DNA from: Natronococcus pandeyae
Lineage (GTDB): Archaea > Halobacteriota > Halobacteria > Halobacteriales > Natrialbaceae
NCBI RefSeq assembly: GCF_008122205.1
Contig: NZ_PHNJ01000001.1
Span: 124,001-188,000, forward strand
Length of the DNA: 64,000 nucleotides
Reading direction: 5' to 3'
The notes below the pieces were generated by a model. The model ran no database searches. It was not told the DNA's origin and saw only the letters and a program-made list of their open reading frames with translations. The position numbers and the translations under genes were made by a program. This document shows positions 17,168 through 25,834 of the stretch, piece by piece; position 1 is the first letter of the stretch, and each line of letters begins with the position of its first letter.

Positions 17168-18874
17168 ATGGCACAACCTACCAGCAACAGGGCCATCGAG
17201 GCTTCGCGGCGGATGGAACTCACGGAAGTAGAAGACGGGTATCGACTGACCAACGTTCCCGACGATCCGGTCCTCGAACAGCACGACACCGATCGGATTC
17301 CGGAGGTCGACGTCGACCAGGAGATGCTGAGCGAGTCGGGCGAGGACCCCGAATCGTGGTTGATGTACGGCGGCGGCTACGAGCAACACCGACACACCAC
17401 CGCCGACGTCATCACGCCCGACAACGTCGACGACCTCGAGCTCGAGTACGAGCTGTCGGTCGGCACGGGCTCGAGCATGGAGGGGACGCCCGTCGTGGTC
17501 CCGGGCGATCCGCCGATCATGTACCAGACCAACGGGCCGAATCACGTAAACGCGATCGACGCTCGAGAAGGCGAGGTCCTCTGGAGCTACGCCTACGCGC
17601 CACCGATCGACGTCCTGCTGTGCTGCGACGACAACAACCGCGGCGTCGCCGTCTACGGCGATAAGATCTACATGACGACGCTCGATTCGGGCGTCGTCGC
17701 GCTCGATCGGTACACCGGGGAAGAGGAGTGGCACACGTTCACCGGCGACCACGAGGTCGGTTACTCGGCGACGTGGGCGCCGGTCGTCTACGACGGGACC
17801 GTGTACACGGGGAGCGCTGGCGGCGAGTACGGGGTGCTCGGCTTCCTCGCGGCGCTCGACGCCGAGAGCGGCGACGAAGTGTGGCACGAGGATACGCTTC
17901 CTGAGGACGAGTGGATCGGCGCGAGCCGCGACAGCGGCTGCGGCACGAGCTGGATGACGCCGACGATCGACGAGGAGCGGGGCGTCCTCTACACGCCCAT
18001 CGGCAACCCCGGCCCCGACTTCGACGGGACGGTCCGGCCGGGGCCGAACTTCCCGACCTGCGGGACGCTCACGATGGATCTCGAGAGCGGCGAGATCCAG
18101 TGGGGGTTCCAGGAGAGCCCCCACGACGTCTGGGACTACGACTCGGCGGCGCCGCGGGTGCTCGTCCGCGACGTCGAGATCGACGGCGAGGAGACCGACG
18201 TCGTGCTCGGGTCCGGGAAGACCGGCTGGGTCTACATCCTGGACGCCGACGACGGCCGTCTCTACGAGCGCAGCGAGGGGTGCAGCCAGCACATCAACAT
18301 GTGGCGGATGATCCCCCACATCAGCGAGGAGGAGCGGATCCCGTTCGTCCCCGGAGCACCGGGCGGCAACGACTGGCAGCCCCCGTCCTACAGTCCGGAG
18401 ACCGAACTCGCGTACTTCGTCCACCAGAACTTCCCGCAGGACCTCTACTGGCGGTTCGAGGAGTACGAGCCCGGCGATCCCTACTGGGGCGGCGGACTCG
18501 ACGATCCGGCCGACGAGATCCCCGACGAGTGGAACGGCTACATCACGCACTTCGTCGCGGTCGACCCCACGACGGGCGAGATCGCCTGGATGGACCAGAT
18601 CGAGAGCGAACACTACATGTGGGGCGGCTCGATGACGACCGCGACGGGACTCGTGTTCAACGGCGACCAGAACGGGAACTTCGTCGCCTACGACGGCGAG
18701 ACCGGCGACCGACTCTGGGAGTACGAGTTCGACGTGCCGATCAGCGCGTCGCCGATGAGTTGGTACGATCCCGACGAAGAGGCCCAGTACGTCGCCGTCC
18801 AGGTCGGCGGCAGCGGCTGGCTCCGCCAGGGCCCGCGCGGCGACACGCTCGCCGTGTTCTCGATGGAGGGCTGA
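17168..18874 (+). CDS. PQQ-dependent alcohol dehydrogenase (methanol/ethanol family) with an Asp-x-Asp metal site
   Basis: A 568-residue eight-bladed propeller of the quinoprotein alcohol dehydrogenase type. Adjacent cysteines 152-153 (LLCCDDNNRGVAV) match the vicinal disulfide over PQQ. Metal ligands fit the family: Glu220 (AGGEYGVLG), Asn280 (IGNPGPD), the catalytic Asp323 and a second Asp325 in HDVWDYDS. In the known family, an extra Asp two residues after the catalytic one marks lanthanide-dependent XoxF/ExaF enzymes, where calcium enzymes have Ala or Ser. There is no signal peptide, and an in-frame stop just upstream excludes a longer start. The blue-copper protein that follows is the likely electron acceptor. 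Confidence 0.87.
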   Translation: MAQPTSNRAIEASRRMELTEVEDGYRLTNVPDDPVLEQHDTDRIPEVDVDQEMLSESGEDPESWLMYGGGYEQHRHTTADVITPDNVDDLELEYELSVGTGSSMEGTPVVVPGDPPIMYQTNGPNHVNAIDAREGEVLWSYAYAPPIDVLLCCDDNNRGVAVYGDKIYMTTLDSGVVALDRYTGEEEWHTFTGDHEVGYSATWAPVVYDGTVYTGSAGGEYGVLGFLAALDAESGDEVWHEDTLPEDEWIGASRDSGCGTSWMTPTIDEERGVLYTPIGNPGPDFDGTVRPGPNFPTCGTLTMDLESGEIQWGFQESPHDVWDYDSAAPRVLVRDVEIDGEETDVVLGSGKTGWVYILDADDGRLYERSEGCSQHINMWRMIPHISEEERIPFVPGAPGGNDWQPPSYSPETELAYFVHQNFPQDLYWRFEEYEPGDPYWGGGLDDPADEIPDEWNGYITHFVAVDPTTGEIAWMDQIESEHYMWGGSMTTATGLVFNGDQNGNFVAYDGETGDRLWEYEFDVPISASPMSWYDPDEEAQYVAVQVGGSGWLRQGPRGDTLAVFSMEG

Positions 18875-18898
18875 TCGACTCGCCACACCACACCAACC

Positions 18899-20176
18899 AT
18901 GTCAGAGAAAGAGCAATCACGCGACCGAAACCGCATCTCGCGCAGAGGCGTACTGCAAGGAACGGCTGCCGCCGCCGGGACGGCCGCCTTCGCCGGTCCC
19001 GCGGCGGGCAAGTATCGCGAGGTCCTCGAGGATCTCGACCAGCCGCGGGTAGCGGCCCAGAACGAGGACGCCGCCCGGACGTTCAGTCTCCTCGGCATCG
19101 TCGGCGGCTGGCAGGGCGTCGAACCCGCCGAGATCGACGGCCAGTCGGGGCCGACGCTGCGGTTGATCGAGGGCGAGGAACACACGATCTACTGGACCAA
19201 CGGCGACGGGTCGGGTCACAACTTCGTCATCCTCGACGAGAACGGCGACGCCATGGAAGCGACGTCGATGACGGACGAACTCGGCGAAACGCTCGAGCTC
19301 ACCTTCACTGCGGAGCCGGAGATGACCGAGTACATCTGCGAGCCGCACCCGGTTCAGATGCGGGGCCCCTTCGAACTAATCGATCCCGAAGAGCTCCACG
19401 AACTCCGGGTACGAGTCGAGGACGACGAGGGCAATCCGCTCGAGGCCGAGGTGTTCCTCGACGATATGCACTCGTTCTCGGATATCGCCGCGCGACCCGA
19501 CCCGGACGAGAACGACGACGAGGACGAAAACGAAGAAACCGACGTCGAGAACGACGAAGACGAGGAGAACGAGGAGGACGAGGAACTCGACCCCGAGTAC
19601 GAGGAGGAGGTCGCGATGGCCCGCTTCGACCTGCTCGAGGACGGCGAACACGAACTCGAGGTCTGGACGTACGACCACGAGCGGGTCACCGAGGAGGTGA
19701 CGATCGACGGCGACGACGAGGAGATCACCGTCTCCCTGCCGGCGATCGAACCCGAAGACCCGGTCGAGACCTTCGAACTCAGGCTCGAGGAAGACGCCTG
19801 GCAGGGCGTCGCGCCCGACGAGATCGCGGACGAGGAGAACCCGACCCTCGAACTCGAGGCCGAGGAAACCTACGAAGTCGAGTGGGAGAACGCGATCGGC
19901 CGACGACTCGACGAGGGCGAGATGGAACCCGGCGAACAGCTCCCGGGACACAACTTCGCGATCGCCGAGGGCGACGAGACGGACGTGTGGAACACCCACG
20001 TCCGATCGGACTTCACCGACGAGGAGGGCGAGACGCAGTCGGTCGAGTTCGTCGCCAAGGAAGAGATGTCGGTCTACCTCGACCAATCCCAGCTCGAGGC
20101 GGTCGGCGAAGTCGACGTCGGCGAGGCGCCGGAGGACGAGGAAGCCGAGGAGGAAGCGGACGAGAACGACGACTAG
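18899..20176 (+). CDS. Tat-exported two-domain cupredoxin (blue-copper protein)
   Basis: A 425-residue protein with a twin-arginine signal (RISRRGVLQG) and an Ala-rich hydrophobic region. Domain 1 (about 60-160) has all type-1 copper ligands: His107 (GHNF), Cys147, His150 and Met154 in YICEPHPVQM. Residues 200-235 are an Asp/Glu/Asn run. Domain 2 (about 290-408) repeats the same fold, with WQGV and GHNF, but VYLDQSQLEA replaces the Cys-His-Met loop, so it should not bind copper. It starts 24 bases after the PQQ dehydrogenase stop and is best read as its electron acceptor, linking to the respiratory chain. No lipobox or C-terminal anchor is seen. Confidence 0.85.
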   Translation: MSEKEQSRDRNRISRRGVLQGTAAAAGTAAFAGPAAGKYREVLEDLDQPRVAAQNEDAARTFSLLGIVGGWQGVEPAEIDGQSGPTLRLIEGEEHTIYWTNGDGSGHNFVILDENGDAMEATSMTDELGETLELTFTAEPEMTEYICEPHPVQMRGPFELIDPEELHELRVRVEDDEGNPLEAEVFLDDMHSFSDIAARPDPDENDDEDENEETDVENDEDEENEEDEELDPEYEEEVAMARFDLLEDGEHELEVWTYDHERVTEEVTIDGDDEEITVSLPAIEPEDPVETFELRLEEDAWQGVAPDEIADEENPTLELEAEETYEVEWENAIGRRLDEGEMEPGEQLPGHNFAIAEGDETDVWNTHVRSDFTDEEGETQSVEFVAKEEMSVYLDQSQLEAVGEVDVGEAPEDEEAEEEADENDD

Positions 20177-20196
20177 CTGCTTCCGCTCGCGGTCCG

Positions 20197-20202
20197 TTTT
20201 TT
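20197..20202 (+). terminator. T-tract terminator after the PQQ/cupredoxin unit
   Basis: Six consecutive T residues about 20 bases past the cupredoxin stop, preceded by GC-rich sequence, fit the oligo-T terminators used by archaeal RNA polymerase. A second T run, TTTTTC, lies near 20232. Confidence 0.4.
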
Positions 20203-20352
20203 CGCGCGACGCAACCGCGACGAGCGACGACGTTTTTCTCCCGGATGGGGGCGTCGCTCGTCGCCGGCGACCGCCCGTGTATACTTTTCCAATGAACGAC
20301 TCCACCCGACTCTCGGGGTTTATGCTACACGTTGCCGTGGGATGTGGTGGCT

Positions 20353-21447
20353 ATGGACGCAGTACGTCGACGCGAACTGCTCGTAATGGCGGGGGCGACG
20401 TCGGCTGCGCTCGCGAGCGGCTGTCTCGGCGTCGGTGAGGACGAATCACAGGTTCTCGGAGATCCCGAATACGCGGAGGGACGGCCCGACCCGGGTGGGA
20501 CACCGATGTCGGAGATGCCGGACCTCTCGGGGGAGTTGACGATCTACTCCGCGCGCAGCCAGCCGCGGATCGGCGAACTGATGGAGTACCTCGAGCGCCA
20601 GTACGACGACCTGACGCTCGAGATTCGGTACGACGACACGGCCGATCTCGTCAGCACGATCGAGGCGGAGGCCGAGACGCCGGCGGACGTCTTCTACGGG
20701 AGCGAGACGCAGTCGATGACGCACCTGAAGGAGGCTGGCGACACCGCGGCGCTGCCCGAAGACGTGCTCGAACTCACCCCCGACGGAGTCAGGGATCCGG
20801 ACGGTCACTGGATCGGTTTCACGAGACGGTTCCGAGTCGTCGGCTACGACGAGAGCCGCTACGACGCGGCCGAACTGCCCGACGACGTCTTCGCGTACGC
20901 CGAAGACGACCGGTTCCGGGACGACATCATGTGGGCGCCCGATCAGGGATCGTTCCAGGCGTTCGTCACGGCGATGCGGTTGCTCCACGGCGAGGACGAG
21001 ACGAGAACGTGGATCCGGAACATGGTCGATCGACAGGACGTCGCGACGTCGCCCGGCGGCGACAGCGCGATGGCGCGGGCCACCTCCGACGGCGAGGTCG
21101 GGATCGCGTTCACCAACCACTACGTGCTCCGCGATCACCCCGACGGAAACCTCGGGCTCGCGTTCACCAGCGGCGACGCCGGGGCGATGTTCAACGTCAC
21201 CGGCGCGACGGTGCTGGCCGACGGCGACGAGAGCGAAATCGCCGCGAACTTCGTTCGGCACCTGCTGTCGGCGGAAGCCCAGGAGTACTTCGCGACGACG
21301 ACCTGGGAGTACCCGGCCATCGAGGGCGTCGACCCGATCGACGAACTCCCGACCACCGACGAGTTCGAGCCCCCCGAGTTCGATCTGAACGAACTCGCGG
21401 ACCTCGAGCCGACGCTCGAACTCCTTCGGGAGGAGGATGTGCTGTAG
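20353..21447 (+). CDS. Fe(III)-type ABC transporter substrate-binding lipoprotein
   Basis: A 364-residue binding protein with an RRRELL twin-arginine start, a hydrophobic stretch and a SGCLG lipobox. The mature domain begins LSGELTIYSARSQPRIGELM, the opening of the FbpA/FutA family of ferric-iron binding proteins, and continues with ADVFYGSETQSM and WAPDQGSFQAFV. It delivers ligand to the fused permease-ATPase that starts nine bases downstream. Iron is the usual substrate of this family; related members carry thiamine or polyamines, so the substrate is inferred. ATG 20353 gives a normal signal; a start at 20332 would add seven residues. Confidence 0.85.
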   Translation: MDAVRRRELLVMAGATSAALASGCLGVGEDESQVLGDPEYAEGRPDPGGTPMSEMPDLSGELTIYSARSQPRIGELMEYLERQYDDLTLEIRYDDTADLVSTIEAEAETPADVFYGSETQSMTHLKEAGDTAALPEDVLELTPDGVRDPDGHWIGFTRRFRVVGYDESRYDAAELPDDVFAYAEDDRFRDDIMWAPDQGSFQAFVTAMRLLHGEDETRTWIRNMVDRQDVATSPGGDSAMARATSDGEVGIAFTNHYVLRDHPDGNLGLAFTSGDAGAMFNVTGATVLADGDESEIAANFVRHLLSAEAQEYFATTTWEYPAIEGVDPIDELPTTDEFEPPEFDLNELADLEPTLELLREEDVL

Positions 21448-21455
21448 ATCCGCAC

Positions 21456-24362
21456 ATGCCGACGCCCGATCCATTCGACGTCGACGGGACGAGCCCGACG
21501 GCGACCGAGGACTCTGGCCGCGACGACAGTCCCGAGTCGCCGCGTCGGACCGGGATTACGCTGCTCGCCGCGGCTATCGCCGCGCTGATCGTCGTGCCGG
21601 TCTGCTGGATCGCGATCGTCGCGCTGCGCGTCGAGCCCGATCGCGCGATGTCGATCGTGGTCCGGTCGACGACGCTCGAGGTACTGGTAAACACCGTCTC
21701 GCTCGTCGTCGTCGTCACGACGCTCTCCGTGCTCATCGGGGTCCCACTGGCAATTCTCACCACGTTGACGGACCTGCCGTACAGCCGGTTCTGGCTGGTC
21801 GCGCTCTCCGTCCCGCTCGTGATCCCGAGCTACACCAGCGCCTACGCGTTCATCTCCGTCTGGGGGCCGAACGGACTGGTCCAGTCGTTGGTCGCGCCCC
21901 TCGGGGTCGACTCGCTGCCCGAAATCTACGGCTTCCCGGGGACCGTCTTCGTTCTCACTCTCTACAACTACCCCTTCGTCTACCTCACGACGGTCGCCGG
22001 ACTGCGCTCGTTCGACACGAGCTACATCGACATCGCACGCTCGCTCGAGAACGACCTCGTCGACGTGTTCCGGCGCATCGTGATTCCGATGACGAGACCC
22101 GCGATCCTCGCCGGAGCGCTGCTCGCGGCGCTCGAGACGGCCGGCGACTTTGGGGTCCCGGCGATGTTGCGGTTCGACGTGTTCACGCGCCAGATCTACG
22201 TCGAGCACAACGCGCTGGCCCACGACTACGCCGCGATGCTGTCGCTTCACCTCGTCGCGATCACGCTCGTCATCCTCGCGCTCGAGTCTCGCGTCCGCCG
22301 CCACCGAGCGGTCCACGGCAGCGCGCGTGGAGAAACCCGCTCGTATACGATTCGGCTGGGGCGCTGGAAGTGGCCCGCGCTGGCCGCCTGTGCGCTCGTC
22401 GTCGGCTTCGCGATCGTCCTGCCGGTCGCGTTCCTTCTCTGGTGGCTCGTCACCGGCCCGGAGGCGTACGTCGGCGCGTTCGAATTCCGTCCGGAGTACG
22501 CGATAAACTCGGTGTACGTGTCCGTACTGGCCGCGGTCGTCGCCGCGGTACTCGCACTCCCGGTCGCGTATCTGGCAGCCCACGAGCGCTCGCTTCCGTC
22601 GGCCGTCATCGAACGAGCCACGTACGTCGGCTTCGCGGTTCCCGGCGTCGTCATCGGGTTGAGCCTCGTCTCCTTCGGGTCGTCGTACGTGCCGGCGATC
22701 TATCAGACGATACCGCTACTCGTCTTCGCGTACGTCGTCCTCTACCTGCCGCTCGCAGTCGGGGCGGCCCGAACGTCGTTCGTCTACGTCAACCCGCGAT
22801 TCGTCGAGGCTGCACGCGCCCTCGGCTGTACGCCGCTCGCGGCGTTTCGCCGTGTCACACTGCCGCTCGTCCTCCCTGGAATCGTCGCGGGCGCGGCACT
22901 CGTCTTCCTCCACGCGATGAAGGAGCTCCCGGCGACGCTGTTGCTCCGGCCGACCGGATTCGAGTCCCTGGCGACGTTCATCTGGATGGCGGAGCGAAAC
23001 GCCTACTACGGCTACGCGGCGGCGCCCGCGCTCGTCCTCGTTTGCGTCTCCGCGATCGCGATCCTCGGCGTGTTTCCCAACAGCTACGTCGAGTACTGGT
23101 CGCTCTTTCGTCGGGACGGCGACCCCGACGGTGACGAATCGACGGACGAGGGTATCGGCGTGACGACCGAGGCCGAACGCGGGGAACGCGACACCGACAG
23201 GCGGCCGAGCGCCGCGGATGGCGGCACGCGGGTCGGGCCGACGACGGGCACGGATACCGACCACCGCTCGCTCGAGGACGAGCGAGCGGAGACCGACGAG
23301 GATGTCGTCCTCGAACTCGCCGACGTGACGAAGTGCTACGACAACGGGCCTGCCGTCTCGGAGCTCTCGCTGTCGGTTCGCGAGGGGGAGGTGCTGACAC
23401 TGCTCGGCCCGTCGGGCTGCGGGAAGACGACGACGCTGCGCCTGATCGCGGGGCTCGAGCGACCCGACGCCGGGACCGTTCGACTTCGAGGCCGACCGAT
23501 CGCGAGCGAAGAGACGTTCGTCCCCGCGGAGGGTCGCGACGTGGGCATCGTGTTCCAGGAGTTCGCGCTCTTTCCGCACAGGACGGTCGCCGCGAACGTC
23601 GCGTTCGGCCTGCCGCCCGAAGAACGAGACGCGGACGCGGCGGTCGTCGACGAGTTGCTCGAACTCGTCGGCCTGGGAGCGTACCGGAATCGGTACCCGA
23701 ACGAACTGTCGGGCGGCCAGAAACAGCGGGTCGCGCTCGCACGTTCGCTCGCGCCCGAACCGGACGTCCTGCTGCTCGACGAGCCGCTCTCGGACCTCGA
23801 TGCCGGACTCAGAGTCCGGATGCGCGAGACCGTGACTGATGTCCTCGAGGCCGTCGACGTCACCGCGGTCTGGGTCACCCACAACCAGGCGGAGGCGCTC
23901 TCTGTCGGCGACCGAACCGCCGTCGTGACCGACGGCTCGATCGAGCAGATCGACTCACCGCGCACGTTATTCATGCGGCCCGCGTCGCGGCTGGTGGCCG
24001 ACTTCCTCGGACGAGCGACCTACCTCCGCGGTCGACTCGTCGACGGCACCGTCGACACGCCGATCGGAGCAGTCGATGTCGCTCACTCGTCGGGAGGCGG
24101 TGGGGTGGGGTCCGGACCGGTCGACGTACTCGTTCGTCCCGACGACGTCGCGATCGAACCCGCTCCGGCCGACCGGGCGGACGGCCGGATCGTTCACAGA
24201 CAGTTCGACGGGCCGACGGCCCGCTACCGGATCGAGCTTTCCGAGGGAGACGTCCTCGAGAGCCGTCGCTCCCACGAGGAGTGGTTCGAGATCGGGACGC
24301 CGGTCGCGGTGACGATCGCTGCGTCTCATCCCCTTCCGGCGTTCGATCCCGGAGACGCCTGA
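21456..24362 (+). CDS. Fused ABC permease and ATPase of the Fe(III)-type importer
   Basis: A 968-residue fusion. Residues 30-555 hold two permease halves of about six helices each, with EAA-type loops IDIARSLENDLVDVFRRIVI and FVEAARALGCTPLAAFRRVT, as in FbpB. Residues about 555-615 are a hydrophilic, acidic linker. From about 617 an FbpC-type ATPase follows: Walker A GPSGCGKTTT at 651, signature ELSGGQKQRVALA, Walker B DVLLLDEPLSDL and a C-terminal TOBE-like regulatory region. No stop interrupts the frame. An in-frame GTG at 23160 could allow separate ATPase synthesis. It ends back-to-back with the ArsR-type gene, their stops forming TGATCA. Confidence 0.85.
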   Translation: MPTPDPFDVDGTSPTATEDSGRDDSPESPRRTGITLLAAAIAALIVVPVCWIAIVALRVEPDRAMSIVVRSTTLEVLVNTVSLVVVVTTLSVLIGVPLAILTTLTDLPYSRFWLVALSVPLVIPSYTSAYAFISVWGPNGLVQSLVAPLGVDSLPEIYGFPGTVFVLTLYNYPFVYLTTVAGLRSFDTSYIDIARSLENDLVDVFRRIVIPMTRPAILAGALLAALETAGDFGVPAMLRFDVFTRQIYVEHNALAHDYAAMLSLHLVAITLVILALESRVRRHRAVHGSARGETRSYTIRLGRWKWPALAACALVVGFAIVLPVAFLLWWLVTGPEAYVGAFEFRPEYAINSVYVSVLAAVVAAVLALPVAYLAAHERSLPSAVIERATYVGFAVPGVVIGLSLVSFGSSYVPAIYQTIPLLVFAYVVLYLPLAVGAARTSFVYVNPRFVEAARALGCTPLAAFRRVTLPLVLPGIVAGAALVFLHAMKELPATLLLRPTGFESLATFIWMAERNAYYGYAAAPALVLVCVSAIAILGVFPNSYVEYWSLFRRDGDPDGDESTDEGIGVTTEAERGERDTDRRPSAADGGTRVGPTTGTDTDHRSLEDERAETDEDVVLELADVTKCYDNGPAVSELSLSVREGEVLTLLGPSGCGKTTTLRLIAGLERPDAGTVRLRGRPIASEETFVPAEGRDVGIVFQEFALFPHRTVAANVAFGLPPEERDADAAVVDELLELVGLGAYRNRYPNELSGGQKQRVALARSLAPEPDVLLLDEPLSDLDAGLRVRMRETVTDVLEAVDVTAVWVTHNQAEALSVGDRTAVVTDGSIEQIDSPRTLFMRPASRLVADFLGRATYLRGRLVDGTVDTPIGAVDVAHSSGGGGVGSGPVDVLVRPDDVAIEPAPADRADGRIVHRQFDGPTARYRIELSEGDVLESRRSHEEWFEIGTPVAVTIAASHPLPAFDPGDA

Positions 24363-24665
24363 TCAGCGCCCACCGTGATCGTCGGCCGGTTCGACGTCGA
24401 CGTCGGTCGTCTGCAGGACGAACCGCCGCTCTGGCGGCGGGGCGATCCGGAGTTCGACGGACGCGGTCAGCGCGTAGTACTTGCGATTGCCGCGCATGTA
24501 CCACTCGACCAGGCCGGCCTCCTCGAGCGTCGAGAGGTGGTGGACGGCAGTCTTGCCGTCCATCCCGGTCGCCTCCGCGAGTTCCGAGACGTACTTCGGT
24601 TCCCGGGAGAGTTCGCGCAGAATCTCGAGTCGCGTCCCGTTCCCCAACGTCTCGATGAGTGACAT
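24363..24665 (-). CDS. ArsR-type winged-helix regulator
   Basis: A 100-residue DNA-binding protein: LIETLGNGTRLEILRELSRE, then YVSELAEATGMDGKTAVHHL with the recognition helix and LEEAGLVEWYMRGNRKYYAL as the wing. The C-terminal 30 residues are acidic. No metal-binding cysteines are present, so metal sensing is not supported. The stop codon directly abuts that of the iron-type transporter, so it may control that operon or the divergent gene at 24780, but neither is shown. ATG 24665 is chosen; an in-frame GTG at 24689 would add eight residues. Confidence 0.85.
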   Translation of the reverse strand: MSLIETLGNGTRLEILRELSREPKYVSELAEATGMDGKTAVHHLSTLEEAGLVEWYMRGNRKYYALTASVELRIAPPPERRFVLQTTDVDVEPADDHGGR

Positions 24666-24779
24666 AGCTGAGTCTTCGATAGGGGACACAAGAAGGATTT
24701 CGCAGGTATGCGTCGCTTACATACAGGATCCGATGGCTGTTGCTCCAGGTTTATGCCACTCTGCGTGGTATTCTATACC

Positions 24780-25082
24780 ATGTCTGACCCGGTTAACCTT
24801 CCGGAGGACCATGATCGAGAACGCCGGACGATCACCGACGGTTTCTTCGAACGAGAGGTGTACCTGTCCCGAGAGGAGACGGCCACGTTTCTCCGGGATC
24901 TCGCCGACCAGATCGAGGCCGACAGGACGGTGACGATCGCAGGGTCGGAGTGGGAGATTCCCTTCGAGTACCGCGACCCGATTGAGGTCGAGATCGAGTT
25001 TACGAAACAGCGCGAGCGCGAACTCGAGGTCGAGATCGAGTTCTCCGAACGGCGGAGCGGCTCGGATCTCTCGGTTCGGTGA
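24780..25082 (+). CDS. Amphi-Trp domain protein
   Basis: A 100-residue acidic protein containing REVYLSREETATFLRDLADQ and SEWEIPFEYRDPIEVEIEFT, the pattern of the amphi-Trp family common in haloarchaea. It ends in alternating hydrophobic/charged strands, ELEVEIEFSERR. Family function is unknown. ATG 24780 starts the conserved part; the upstream in-frame start at 24708 would read through the promoter gap shared with the ArsR-type gene. It is followed, convergently, by the gene at 25096-25653. Confidence 0.75.
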   Translation: MSDPVNLPEDHDRERRTITDGFFEREVYLSREETATFLRDLADQIEADRTVTIAGSEWEIPFEYRDPIEVEIEFTKQRERELEVEIEFSERRSGSDLSVR

Positions 25083-25095
25083 TCGACACCCTCGG

Positions 25096-25653
25096 TCAGT
25101 CCTTCCACAGCCGCCAGAGCGCGCGGTACAGCGTCCACGTGTCGCACTCGAGGCGGTCCGTCACCGATCGGCAGCACTCGAGATACGTCTCGTAATCGTC
25201 GATCGACGGCGACTCCGGATAGGGATCGTCGAGCAACCCATACTCGACCAGTACCGTCCACTCGCGCTCGCCGACCACGATACACGTCTCGGGATCGGCG
25301 AACAGGAGGAAGGCGGACGCGACGGGAACGTCGACGCCCTCGAGGGCGAGCAGACGATCGATCCGATCGGCGGGGTCCGCCGCCGCAGCGACGTCGGTGA
25401 CGGCGTCCAGAACGTCGTCGAACTCGTTTCGACCGAACTGGTCCTCGCGCTCGCGCCGGTCGGCGTTCGGCACCGCGCCGAGAAACCGCCGGTAGTACCA
25501 CTGTACGACCCACTCGGCGTCCCGCCAGCCGAACTCTCCCGTCGAGAAGGCGTCAGGAAGCGTCTCGATCGCTTCCTGTTCGACTGGAAAGAGCGGCTCC
25601 CAGTCCCGATACTCGTCGGCTTTCGTGGCCACGACCGATCGGGAAAGCGCCAT
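25096..25653 (-). CDS. Conserved haloarchaeal protein with a possible HhH-GPD-like core
   Basis: A 185-residue soluble acidic protein of unknown function. The segment RLLALEGVDVPVASAFLLFA, followed by DPETCIVVGEREWTVLVEYG, resembles the helix-hairpin-helix and following helix of base-excision DNA glycosylases (compare the family pattern of a hairpin Gly-Val-Gly and a later catalytic Asp). The usual catalytic Lys/Asp layout is not clear, so it may be a distant, non-catalytic relative. A structural comparison would decide. It converges on the amphi-Trp gene with 13 bases between them. Confidence 0.65.
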   Translation of the reverse strand: MALSRSVVATKADEYRDWEPLFPVEQEAIETLPDAFSTGEFGWRDAEWVVQWYYRRFLGAVPNADRREREDQFGRNEFDDVLDAVTDVAAAADPADRIDRLLALEGVDVPVASAFLLFADPETCIVVGEREWTVLVEYGLLDDPYPESPSIDDYETYLECCRSVTDRLECDTWTLYRALWRLWKD

Positions 25654-25834
25654 CGTACGACACCTTCGACACGTGGCGTCCTGAGCGTTTCCCCGACTGG
25701 CAGCGCGGTCTCGGCTCCGCCGGGACCGCGAACCGTCGACGGCCAGTGATGGATGCTAGAAAGACTCATGGACGTGGGCGAAGACCGTACATGTGTCAAC
25801 AGTGGCGCGGTTCGATACGTAACCAATCAGAACT

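Noticed and set aside
17911-20295. A 794-codon plus-strand frame across the PQQ and cupredoxin genes
   Set aside because: Strongly Arg-rich product, out of frame with both well-supported genes.
20931-21455. N-terminal extension of the permease-ATPase fusion
   Set aside because: It lies out of frame inside the binding-protein gene and is Arg-rich; the true start is ATG 21456.
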